From NCBI GenBank assembly GCA_002342225.1, contig DDPO01000026.1, positions 1 through 10,840 on the forward strand: a stretch of 10,840 nt of DNA, in the 5' to 3' direction. Positions within the stretch are counted from its first letter, which is position 1. Every line of letters starts with the position of its first letter. The notes beneath the pieces are model-generated. The model was not told the DNA's origin. It saw nothing but the letters and a program-made list of their open reading frames with translations, and searched no databases. This document shows, piece after piece, positions 1 to 6,979 of this stretch. This DNA comes from Bdellovibrionaceae bacterium UBA2466. GTDB lineage: Bacteria; Bdellovibrionota; FAC87; UBA2466. The position numbers and the translations under genes were made by a program.

Positions 1-47
1 TCTTCTAGGCCCGTTGCTTCTGTATCGATACTCAAATATTTAGCCAT
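1..47 (-). CDS. DnaQ-like 3'-5' exonuclease, N-terminal fragment (runs off the left edge)
   Basis: Only the first 15 codons are in the window, starting at an ATG read leftwards from 47. The peptide begins MAKYLSIDTEATGLE. The D-T-E-x-T-G-L string is the ExoI motif of DEDD-family exonucleases (RNase T, oligoribonuclease, DNA polymerase III epsilon), where the Asp and Glu bind the catalytic metals. The start is supported by an AAGGA ribosome binding site at 51-55, placed directly after the stop codon of the upstream ureohydrolase gene. The gap between the two genes is 9 bases, so they are probably co-transcribed and translationally coupled. Which DEDD subfamily it belongs to cannot be decided from this fragment, and the substrate (RNA or DNA) is unknown. 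Confidence 0.6.
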   Translation of the reverse strand, partial: MAKYLSIDTEATGLE

Positions 48-56
48 AAATCCTTC

Positions 57-1106
57 TTATTTTTTGAATTTGACGATTCCTTGACTCGCCATCATCCACG
101 CCGAAAGCTTGTAAAGCAATCTAGAACCCACATTAGCATCCCAATCATTACTTTTGGAAGGTGATGGAGAAACTTCGTTGAGGTCAAACCCGATTATTTT
201 TTTTCCTGACCTCACGAGTGAGGATATCACAAAAAGGGCTTCATTGAAGTTAAGGCCTCCGGGTACCGGAGTTCCTGTGTTAGGGCAGAACCTAGGATCA
301 AGACCGTCAATATCAAATGAAATCCAAACCTCTTGGGGTAGTTTGGAGACTATTTTCTGAGTTGTTTCTGCCCATGAGGTTCCATTAAATTTCTCTCGAC
401 TTAGTTCTTGATCAAAGAACACTGAAACCCGCTCTTTTTGCTCGGCACAATAACGATATTCCTGCTCACAAAAATCCCGAATTCCCACTTGAACCAATTT
501 TTTTACTTGGGGTATGTTTTCAAGCACATTGTACATAATGGATGCGTGAGACCAATGGAATCCCTCAAATGCGAATCGAGTGTCTGAGTGAGCATCAAAG
601 TGCAATATCCCAAAGTCACTGTGCTTTTTAGCGATCGCTTTCAGGGCACCGAAAGGAACAGAGTGGTCACCACCAATGACGCCGACAAACTTATTCATTT
701 TTAAAATTTTTTCAGTCTCAGAAAACACATATTCATTGAGCTTTTCGCCGAGACGATTGACGTCGGAGAGAGATTTTTGAAGGGTTTTGCTTTTTCCTAT
801 TTCTCCCCCTTTTTTAATAATTTTCTGGGCCTCTTGTTTGGCTTTTTTATTCCAGTTCTTAACTTGGGATGATTCAGGCAGTAAGTGAAAACCGGCTTCA
901 TAGGGGTTGGTTACATCTTGATCGAAGAGGTCCACTTGCCGGCTGGCCTCTAAAATAGCTTTAGGTCCTTTGGATGTACCTCCACCGTAAGATGTTGTGG
1001 CTTCCCATGGAACCGGTAAAAAAACCAATTGAGCGTCTTTAAGGGAGAAATCGAGTCCAAAAATACCAGAAGTTCCGAGAGCTGCTGCATTAGGGTCGAA
1101 AGTCAT
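57..1106 (-). CDS. Agmatinase/arginase-family ureohydrolase
   Basis: This is a dinuclear manganese ureohydrolase; family members release urea from agmatine, arginine or related guanidino compounds. All six expected metal ligands are visible, counted from the ATG at 1106: H148 in GGDHS, D171/H173/D175 in DAHSD, and D265/D267 in SFDIDGLDP. At 349 residues it is longer than a typical agmatinase of about 300. Much of the extra length is a Lys-rich, probably helical stretch around residues 78-135, between the N-terminal part and the GGDHS strand. Start choice: an upstream in-frame ATG at 1112 abuts the AAAGGA ribosome site with no spacing, while the ATG at 1106 lies 5 bases from it, so 1106 is preferred. 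The DnaQ-like exonuclease gene follows within 9 bases. Agmatinase is the most likely activity, but substrate specificity is not readable from sequence, and guanidinobutyrase or another ureohydrolase remains possible. Confidence 0.85.
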   Translation of the reverse strand: MTFDPNAAALGTSGIFGLDFSLKDAQLVFLPVPWEATTSYGGGTSKGPKAILEASRQVDLFDQDVTNPYEAGFHLLPESSQVKNWNKKAKQEAQKIIKKGGEIGKSKTLQKSLSDVNRLGEKLNEYVFSETEKILKMNKFVGVIGGDHSVPFGALKAIAKKHSDFGILHFDAHSDTRFAFEGFHWSHASIMYNVLENIPQVKKLVQVGIRDFCEQEYRYCAEQKERVSVFFDQELSREKFNGTSWAETTQKIVSKLPQEVWISFDIDGLDPRFCPNTGTPVPGGLNFNEALFVISSLVRSGKKIIGFDLNEVSPSPSKSNDWDANVGSRLLYKLSAWMMASQGIVKFKK

Positions 1107-1117
1107 AGCCATCCTTT
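1107..1117 (-). promoter_or_regulatory. Ribosome binding site that decides the ureohydrolase start
   Basis: Read on the minus strand, AAAGGA (1117-1112) is followed by five bases and then the ATG at 1106-1104. The competing ATG at 1112-1110 overlaps the final A of this element, so initiation there is unlikely. Confidence 0.55.
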
Positions 1118-1132
1118 AGCAAAATTTTCTAT

Positions 1133-1160
1133 ATGATATTGACCCTTTTCAATTTGTCAC
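1133..1160 (-). promoter_or_regulatory. Candidate sigma-70-type promoter for the ureohydrolase operon
   Basis: On the minus strand GTGACA (1160-1155) is followed by 16 bases and TATCAT (1138-1133). Each hexamer matches the housekeeping consensus at five of six positions. The -10 lies about 27 bases upstream of the preferred ATG, leaving a leader of roughly 20 bases with the ribosome site in it. This is a pattern match only. Confidence 0.4.
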
Positions 1161-1256
1161 CCCGAGTAATTAATAAACTGGAAATGCTCTTTGCAACGAG
1201 TCAACACAATCTCCATTTTCTTCATTTTTTCAAGCTATTATCTCACATTAAACGGC

Positions 1257-1285
1257 TTGAGCCAGAGGCCTAGTCTTCCGATAAA
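1257..1285 (+). promoter_or_regulatory. Candidate promoter for the receiver-kinase operon
   Basis: TTGAGC (1257-1262) and GATAAA (1280-1285) are separated by 17 bases, and each hexamer matches the sigma-70 consensus at four of six positions. The predicted start would fall about 20 bases before the receiver ATG. Two things complicate it. The -35 lies inside a short inverted repeat, GGCTTGAGCC (1254-1263), that could be an operator. The string TCCGATAA (1277-1284) also resembles the -10 of sigma-28 (FliA) flagellar promoters, but no matching TAAA-type -35 sits at the right distance. Confidence 0.33.
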
Positions 1286-1310
1286 AAAGGGTATTGGGGG
1301 GCTTTAGACC

Positions 1311-1694
1311 ATGAAAGTTGTAATCGCCGATGATTCTTCAAGTATTCGGATTAAATTGAGCCGTTATTTGAGGGATTTGGGACATGAGGTTGTTGGAGAG
1401 GCGGTCAATGGATTGGAAGCTTTGAAGCTTGTTCAGTCAGAGAGTCCCGATTTGGTGACTTTGGATCTTGTGATGCCCGAGATGGATGGTCTCTCAGCTC
1501 TTAGATGTATTCGAGCTGAAAACAAAAATGTTGTCGTGATCATGGTAAGTTCAGCTGCCACCATCGCCAATGAAAAAACGGCCAAAGAGGCCGGCGCCGA
1601 TGCTTTTCTTCGCAAACCCTTTGATAAACGTTCTTTAGAGAAAACCATTTCCGAAGTTTTGACGAAAAAATCCCCCAATGAGAGAGCTGCTTAA
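1311..1694 (+). CDS. Stand-alone CheY-like response regulator receiver
   Basis: This is a single-domain receiver of 127 residues with no output domain. The acidic pair is D7-D8, the phospho-acceptor is D52 in LDLVMPEMDG, the switch Ser is S80 in VVIMVSS, and the conserved Lys is K102 in RKPF. Phe99 occupies the position of the CheY switch tyrosine. All residues needed for phosphorylation are therefore present. The kinase gene begins 2 bases after its stop, so the two form an operon and the receiver is the obvious phospho-acceptor of that kinase, and a possible substrate for the kinase's CheX-like phosphatase domain. The start is backed only weakly by a G-rich stretch (TTGGGGGG) about 12 bases upstream. 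It could act on a flagellar motor, on a motility or development pathway, or as a phosphate shuttle; the sequence does not say which, so I give no cheY symbol. Confidence 0.92.
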   Translation: MKVVIADDSSSIRIKLSRYLRDLGHEVVGEAVNGLEALKLVQSESPDLVTLDLVMPEMDGLSALRCIRAENKNVVVIMVSSAATIANEKTAKEAGADAFLRKPFDKRSLEKTISEVLTKKSPNERAA

Positions 1695-1696
1695 CT

Positions 1697-4411
1697 ATGA
1701 GTTCATCAGTACTTAAATTAGATTATCGAGTCTTAGAAACAGCCAAGGAATTTCCAGTTTATACTTTGGTAACTCGAGTTCTAATCGAATCTCTGTGCCC
1801 TCTTTTAAAATCAGAAATTCTTTTCGGAGAAATGGTTCCTATAGCAACCGAAGAAAAATTTGCATATTGGTTAGATGCAAAAGTTGTTGGAGAACTTGAG
1901 GGATTTATTGGTGTTGGCATTGATGTTTCAGCCCTGAAACTTTTCGCTAATCAATTAAACATCGAGGAAGATTCGGAACGGGATACTTTAACATCAACTC
2001 TTTCCGTTATTTTTGAGTCCCTCGCAAGCTCTTTAGAAAAACAATTCACGTCAGAGGATTTTCAAGCTGAGCTGAAAAAAGGGGGAGGGTTACAGGAGAG
2101 CTACTCGCTATCACCAGACCGTGGGGCCTGCTTAGTTTGCCCTGTTGAAACACGATATGGTTCCTTCAAAGTATTTTTCAGTCTAAATGCTTCCTCACAA
2201 GAACTTCTTGAGGAGATCTCAAGTCGTCAGGCCATCTTGGAACCGCGGAAAATCCGTGTTTATGCTTCGCAATTAGAAGCAGTTTACACGCGATTAAAAA
2301 ATATTGAGTTGCTTGAAAGTCGTTTGTTTACGGGACCCAAAGCTCGTGCCCAGATGAGGTCCGAGATTAAACGGGTCAAGCGAATGATGCGGCAAATGAA
2401 ATCCGAGCCGCTAGAAACCTTATTTGTTCCAGCTCATAAACTCGTGCAAGAAGTCGCAAAAGATCAAGGTAAAGAAGTTGATTTTGTTACTCAAGGTGCA
2501 TGGTTGTACTTGGACAAGTCCTTGTTAAATCATCTTTATGAGCCAATGCTACATCTTTTTAGAAATGCAGTAGATCACGGAATCGAACTTCCTATGGAGC
2601 GTGAAAGAAAAGGAAAAAAAGCCAAGGGAACGATTAAAGTCAGAGCTGCCTTTTCAGAAAATGAACTTCGATTAGTAGTGAGTGATGATGGTTCAGGATT
2701 CGATTTTGAGCGAATTAGAGAGAAGGCACTTATCAAAGGCCTCATCACCGAGCGACAGGCTCAATCATTACTTACTGATGAACTGGCTCCCTTGGTATTT
2801 CAATCCGGTTTTTCTACGAGAGATCTAGCCGATACTATTTCCGGTCGTGGTTTAGGTCTTGATATCGTAAAACGGGGTATTGAAGATATCGGGGGCGAGG
2901 CTAGAGTTTTATCGAGCTCCGCTTTTGGAACTGCGATTGAGCTTCTTATTCCGTTAAGTGATGAATTTTCCATCGTGAGTTCAGCGGTCGGTAGACCCTC
3001 TACATTGTTCTCAGTTGCCGAAGAGGAAGAGAAAACACTTCTTCTTGATGAATTGTCAGGATATCTCGATAGACTTACATTGAGTCTACAATCTATAGCC
3101 AAAGAAAAACGGGTGAGTGCTACTTACGAGGCTTATCGCCTCATTCATAGCATCAAAGGGGTCGTGGGGTTTTTAAACTGGAATCGAATTGCAAGTTTTT
3201 GTCATAACTACGAAGATCTCCTCAAGCTGGCTTCAGAAGAAAAAGCGGAGCTCGACGCTGCTCTGATTGATCTTATTGTTGAATCGGGTGTCTGTGTTAA
3301 GTCTCTTTGCGAAGCTTATCGAGAAAATAATCCATATTCGATGTTTCAAGTTCGTCGACTAGAGGCCAGAATACTACAGGCTATTTGGGCATCGAATCAG
3401 CATGAGGACCGTGGCCACTTCTTTTTGGGGAAATACCATCTCAGTAGCTTAGAAAAAATTCTTGGTTTACAAGCTCAGGGCAAAAAGATGAAAATTTTAC
3501 CTGAGCTTGATTTTCAAAAAGCACTTTCCCAACCCTACGGAACTTTGATTCAGTTTAACGGTGAAAGAGTGGGGTACGCGGGTCTTCTGGTGCCCGAGGA
3601 CACTTTCGAGAAATGCATATTGCCAAGGCTTACTGGAAATCGAAGTCGAGTCTCAATTAAATATCACATCGAAGCTTTGACTGAGTTTGGTAAAAATATG
3701 GGCAGAGAGATTTCCGAGCGAAGTACTACTGACGGAGTGTCTATTCGCGCTCTTTACCCACTCTCCTATTTTGGTTGGGGGCAGCCCTTACGAATTCTTG
3801 GAAAACCGACCTATTGTTATTCGGTTGAAGTAGATGGAAATCTTTTCTATTTAGTGGGTGATTTTCGATCGCCCCAGGAAATGCAAGTGCCTGTGGCTCT
3901 TCCGTCGGGACTCTCTTTTAATACTCGAACTATCCTCGACGAAGCTAAACGACAGTGCTCAAATCAGTTAGGGTCCATCGGTCTTCCGCTTACCTATCAT
4001 CCACTGTCATCTCAGTCCGATTTAATAGGCTTTGAAGGCGGTGTGACTGCCATTATCTCGTGCTCTTCTCCCATTGAAACAGAACCCGACATGACTCTCT
4101 TCTTGAGTTACGAATTAAGCCTAGCCAAAGCTTTACTTCAAAACACGATTGAAGCGGATGGTTTGGGTGGCGAGAGCAAAAAACTTGATCTCTTTGATTG
4201 TCTCAATGAAGTGAGCAATATGATCGGTGGTGGCTTAATGAGAGAGTTGGAGCAAAGGGGTATCAATTTTCAATTGTCTCTTCCTAATATTTACATTGGA
4301 AAAGCATCTGTGAACAACTTTAATCGTTTATATGCCACTCATAAAGTCACGGGAACAACTTCTAGGGGTAGATTTGAGATTCAAGTATTAGTAAGCCATC
4401 TAGAGGACTAA
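1697..4411 (+). CDS. CheA-like histidine kinase with Hpt and three CheX/CheC-like domains
   Basis: A 904-residue soluble signalling protein. Domains in order: a CheX/CheC-like region (about 20-175); a charged helical stretch resembling the CheA dimerisation segment (185-235); a CheA-type ATPase (238-421) with N-box HLFRNAVDHGIE (286-297), G1 DDGSG (330-334), FQSGFSTRD (368-376) and G2 GRGLGLDIVK (383-392); an Hpt domain (about 445-545) with phospho-acceptor H484 in HSIKG; a second CheX-like region (about 575-722); and a third (about 730-902). The third carries E838-V-S-N841, the ExxN catalytic motif of CheX/CheC phosphatases. The second has E663/K666 at those positions, and the first shows no such motif. 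Classical CheA has Hpt first and a CheW-like domain last; here the order is reversed and no CheW-like domain or transmembrane segment is seen. It is coupled to the receiver 2 bases upstream. The ATPase and Hpt calls are firm, the CheX calls are from motif and pattern, and the signal is unknown. Confidence 0.88.
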   Translation: MSSSVLKLDYRVLETAKEFPVYTLVTRVLIESLCPLLKSEILFGEMVPIATEEKFAYWLDAKVVGELEGFIGVGIDVSALKLFANQLNIEEDSERDTLTSTLSVIFESLASSLEKQFTSEDFQAELKKGGGLQESYSLSPDRGACLVCPVETRYGSFKVFFSLNASSQELLEEISSRQAILEPRKIRVYASQLEAVYTRLKNIELLESRLFTGPKARAQMRSEIKRVKRMMRQMKSEPLETLFVPAHKLVQEVAKDQGKEVDFVTQGAWLYLDKSLLNHLYEPMLHLFRNAVDHGIELPMERERKGKKAKGTIKVRAAFSENELRLVVSDDGSGFDFERIREKALIKGLITERQAQSLLTDELAPLVFQSGFSTRDLADTISGRGLGLDIVKRGIEDIGGEARVLSSSAFGTAIELLIPLSDEFSIVSSAVGRPSTLFSVAEEEEKTLLLDELSGYLDRLTLSLQSIAKEKRVSATYEAYRLIHSIKGVVGFLNWNRIASFCHNYEDLLKLASEEKAELDAALIDLIVESGVCVKSLCEAYRENNPYSMFQVRRLEARILQAIWASNQHEDRGHFFLGKYHLSSLEKILGLQAQGKKMKILPELDFQKALSQPYGTLIQFNGERVGYAGLLVPEDTFEKCILPRLTGNRSRVSIKYHIEALTEFGKNMGREISERSTTDGVSIRALYPLSYFGWGQPLRILGKPTYCYSVEVDGNLFYLVGDFRSPQEMQVPVALPSGLSFNTRTILDEAKRQCSNQLGSIGLPLTYHPLSSQSDLIGFEGGVTAIISCSSPIETEPDMTLFLSYELSLAKALLQNTIEADGLGGESKKLDLFDCLNEVSNMIGGGLMRELEQRGINFQLSLPNIYIGKASVNNFNRLYATHKVTGTTSRGRFEIQVLVSHLED

Positions 4412-5281
4412 TTCGTAGTTTCTGAACTCCCCGATTCTATACGGTACAACAGATTCCCAAACAAGCGTAATCGCATTTTTGATTTCATCTTTGTCCCAAA
4501 CACGTTTTCCTTGCGTGGGGTCACAGTATTTTGAATTTTCTGCAATTTTGTCTTTCATCCATTTGGGATGTGATCCCTTGAATAGGGAAAGACCAACATG
4601 TTTTTTTAATAAGAAACTATCGGGGCTATTGGAGATTTTTTCTCCCCACCATTGCGCCATTTGTAGGGCTTTTTTTCTCAAAGACTCGGAAGTTCGTACA
4701 TAGCCATAGTGAAAAACCCTCGCTCCACTGGGAATAACGGAAACTCGGGTTCCATTTTTTCTAAATCCTTGGGCATCTCGAAAAGCTTCAATTCCTCGGT
4801 GATTTTTGAAGGCTCTTACTTCTTTGCGGTACCAGTTACGACCCTTGATTTGGTAAGAAAAGTTTCCGTAAAAATGTAAGTAATCAAACAAAATACCGTC
4901 GATTTCAGGCTTGAGTGATGCTTGGTCGATAGCTTTTAAGATGGATTCATGGTCCGCTTCGTGAATAAGCTCGTCAGCTTGAATGTAGAAACACCAATCG
5001 CCTTTAGCCATCTGAAGTGCCAAGTCGGACTGCTTTTTTAGTTGAAATCCGCCGCTCTGATTTTCCCGAGACCATTTTGTAAAAATGGGTTTGATTTTAT
5101 CAGGGAATTCTTGGGCCAGTTGTTGGACTGTTTCTGCTGTGTTGTCATCCGATTCACCACAGTTGATAATAAATTCATCGCATAGAGGAAGAACAGACAA
5201 CACCGATTCCCGAAAGGGGTATTCCAAAATAGAAGCATTTCGAACTATCGTAAAACCACTGATTGTCTGAGTTTTATTCAT
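4400..5281 (-). CDS. Family 2 (GT-A fold) glycosyltransferase
   Basis: A 293-residue cytoplasmic glycosyltransferase without a membrane segment. The N-terminus follows the GT2 pattern: a strand with TIVRN (11-15), the nucleotide-binding GESDDNTAE (42-50), and the metal-binding region KGDWCFYIQADELIHE (93-108), where A-D-E at 102-104 stands in for the DxD motif. A later His/Trp-rich part may form the acceptor site. It resembles enzymes that add sugars to lipopolysaccharide core or other surface glycans, but donor and acceptor are not identifiable. Its ATG overlaps the ychF stop in a TAATG arrangement, so it is probably translated by coupling at the end of the prs operon. Its 3' end overlaps the convergent kinase gene by 12 bases. 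It may be a lineage-specific addition to an otherwise conserved translation operon. Confidence 0.82.
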   Translation of the reverse strand: MNKTQTISGFTIVRNASILEYPFRESVLSVLPLCDEFIINCGESDDNTAETVQQLAQEFPDKIKPIFTKWSRENQSGGFQLKKQSDLALQMAKGDWCFYIQADELIHEADHESILKAIDQASLKPEIDGILFDYLHFYGNFSYQIKGRNWYRKEVRAFKNHRGIEAFRDAQGFRKNGTRVSVIPSGARVFHYGYVRTSESLRKKALQMAQWWGEKISNSPDSFLLKKHVGLSLFKGSHPKWMKDKIAENSKYCDPTQGKRVWDKDEIKNAITLVWESVVPYRIGEFRNYELVL

Positions 5282-6369
5282 TAAACGTTAAACCTGAAAA
5301 GAAGAACGTCTCCAGTCTGTACTACGTATTCTTTGCCTTCTTGACGATAAAGCCCAGCCTCTTTAATTTTTTGCTCACTGCCAAGTTTGACTAAGTCATC
5401 ACTTTTGTAAGCTTCTGCACAGATAAATCCGCGTTCAAAATCGGTATGAATGACTCCTGCGGCCTGTGGCGCTTTCATTCCTTTGTTGATAGTCCAAGCT
5501 CTGGCCTCTTTGGGCCCTAGTGTGTAATAGGTTGCAAGCCCCATTAACTCAAAAGCAGCTCTGATAAAACGGTGAAGTCCCGGCTCTTCGAGTCCCATAG
5601 TTTCGAGCATCTCTTTTTTCTCATTTTCCGGTAGCTGAGCAATTTCACTTTCTAAACTGCAATCGATCACAATGTGCTTGGCATTCTCTTTTTTGGCGAT
5701 TTCGGCCACTGTGTTCACGTAGGGCTGCTCCTCAGGCTTACCGCTTGAGTTAGCAACGTAGAGAACCGGTTTTGCAGTTAAAAAGAAGAGGGGAGCAATT
5801 CTAGGTTGATCTGCTGGGTCGAGAGGGAATGACCTCACGGGTTTTCCTTCGTTCATGTGTTTTAGAAGCCCTTCAAAGATTTCTGAATTTCTTCGAGCCT
5901 CTTTGTCCCCTGATTTTGCAAGTCTTCTGTCTTTATCAATTCTCTTTTCTAATGTTTGCAAGTCGGCGAGCAAGAGCTCTGTATTAATGACTTCAATGTC
6001 TCTTGCAGGATCTACACTTCCGTCGACATGGACAATGTCATCATTGGTAAAACAACGTACTAAGTGAACAATGGCATCGACTTGTCGTATGTGAGATAGA
6101 AATTGATTTCCTAGTCCCTCGCCTTTGCTTGCACCTTTAACAATACCGGCAATATCTACAATCTCAGTAGTTGCTGGGATGGTTTTTTGAGAGCTCATGA
6201 TTTTAGAGAGCTCATGGAGTCTCGGATCGGGCACTTCAACTATCCCCATGTTGGGCTCAATAGTACAGAAAGGGTAATTGGCTGCTTCGGCTTTGGCTGA
6301 ACCTAGGGCATTGAACAGAGTGGATTTTCCTACGTTGGGTAAACCAACAATTCCGCATTTAAGACTCAT
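5281..6369 (-). CDS. ychF: Ribosome-associated GTPase/ATPase YchF (OLA1 family)
   Basis: The full-length protein has 362 residues, the usual family size. The P-loop is GLPNVGKST (9-17) and the G3 motif is DIAG (72-75), followed by the family signature GIVKGASKGEGLGNQFL. The G4 position reads VANSSGKPEE; like other YchF proteins it lacks the canonical NKxD, which is why family members bind ATP as well as GTP. A coiled-coil insertion lies at about residues 130-175, and a TGS domain forms the C-terminus, ending in VQTGDVLLFRFNV. YchF binds ribosomes and influences stress responses and start-site selection. The gene begins inside the last codons of pth (11-base overlap) with AGAGG (6379-6375) five bases before its ATG, and its stop overlaps the glycosyltransferase start. 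Confidence 0.97.
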   Translation of the reverse strand: MSLKCGIVGLPNVGKSTLFNALGSAKAEAANYPFCTIEPNMGIVEVPDPRLHELSKIMSSQKTIPATTEIVDIAGIVKGASKGEGLGNQFLSHIRQVDAIVHLVRCFTNDDIVHVDGSVDPARDIEVINTELLLADLQTLEKRIDKDRRLAKSGDKEARRNSEIFEGLLKHMNEGKPVRSFPLDPADQPRIAPLFFLTAKPVLYVANSSGKPEEQPYVNTVAEIAKKENAKHIVIDCSLESEIAQLPENEKKEMLETMGLEEPGLHRFIRAAFELMGLATYYTLGPKEARAWTINKGMKAPQAAGVIHTDFERGFICAEAYKSDDLVKLGSEQKIKEAGLYRQEGKEYVVQTGDVLLFRFNV

Positions 6370-6958
6370 GGGGACCTCTTTTTACATTGATAACATTCAT
6401 CGCTTTTGCGAGTCCATCCTTTAAGATGGCTTCGATTCCCTCTGCAGCATGCTTAATCGCATCTTCAAAAGCAGCTTGTTCCGCTTTGGGAATTTTTCCT
6501 AAAACATAATTTTCGGTAGGTATTTTATCGGACTTGCCGATACCCACCCTCAACCTCGCAAAGTTCTCAGTTCCGATGCACTCGATAATGGATTTTAGAC
6601 CGTTATGCCCACCGGCTCCGCCGGAAAGTCTAAGTCTCAGTTGAGCTACGGGTAAATCTAAGTCATCGCTAATAACTAAAAGTTGAGAACTAGGGTTTAG
6701 TTTGAAAAAGTGGATAGCTTCCTGAACGCTTCTTCCGGATAAGTTCATGTAGGTCTCGGGTTTCAGGAGAAGAACCTTCAGGCCGCTTTGTGATAATTGA
6801 GCGAAGAGGCCTTGGAACTTAGGTGAGAAGGCAGGGGCCTGCCATTTTTCAGCCAGAGTATCGAGGATTTCGAAACCAATATTGTGGCGAGTTTTGTCAT
6901 ATTTCGGCCCGGGATTACCCAGGCCGACAATAAGAAACGTCTCAATTGGATTCGCCAC
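6359..6958 (-). CDS. pth: Peptidyl-tRNA hydrolase
   Basis: Releases tRNA from peptidyl-tRNA that drops off the ribosome, an essential cytoplasmic function. It has 199 residues, normal for bacterial Pth. The active-site set is intact: N15 in GLGNPG, the catalytic H25 in RHNIG, N72 in MNLSG, D98 in SDDLDLP and N119 in GGHNG, corresponding to E. coli N10, H20, N68, D93 and N114. The start codon is GTG (6958-6956). No in-frame ATG lies between it and the end of rplY, and the family N-terminus begins right there. No purine-rich ribosome site is visible in the 21 bases after the rplY stop, so translation probably depends on ribosomes arriving from rplY. Its 3' end overlaps ychF by 11 bases. Confidence 0.96.
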   Translation of the reverse strand: MANPIETFLIVGLGNPGPKYDKTRHNIGFEILDTLAEKWQAPAFSPKFQGLFAQLSQSGLKVLLLKPETYMNLSGRSVQEAIHFFKLNPSSQLLVISDDLDLPVAQLRLRLSGGAGGHNGLKSIIECIGTENFARLRVGIGKSDKIPTENYVLGKIPKAEQAAFEDAIKHAAEGIEAILKDGLAKAMNVINVKRGPHES

Positions 6959-6979
6959 AGAATCGGATGAAAGAAGAAT

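Noticed and set aside
1277..1284. Sigma-28 (FliA) promoter for the receiver gene as a firm call
   Set aside because: Only the -10-like TCCGATAA is present; the expected TAAA-type -35 at the right distance is missing.
2800..3102. Minus-strand 100-codon open frame inside the kinase gene
   Set aside because: It lies entirely opposite the ATPase and Hpt coding region, and its peptide is Ser/Arg-rich without recognisable motifs. It is a shadow of the real gene.
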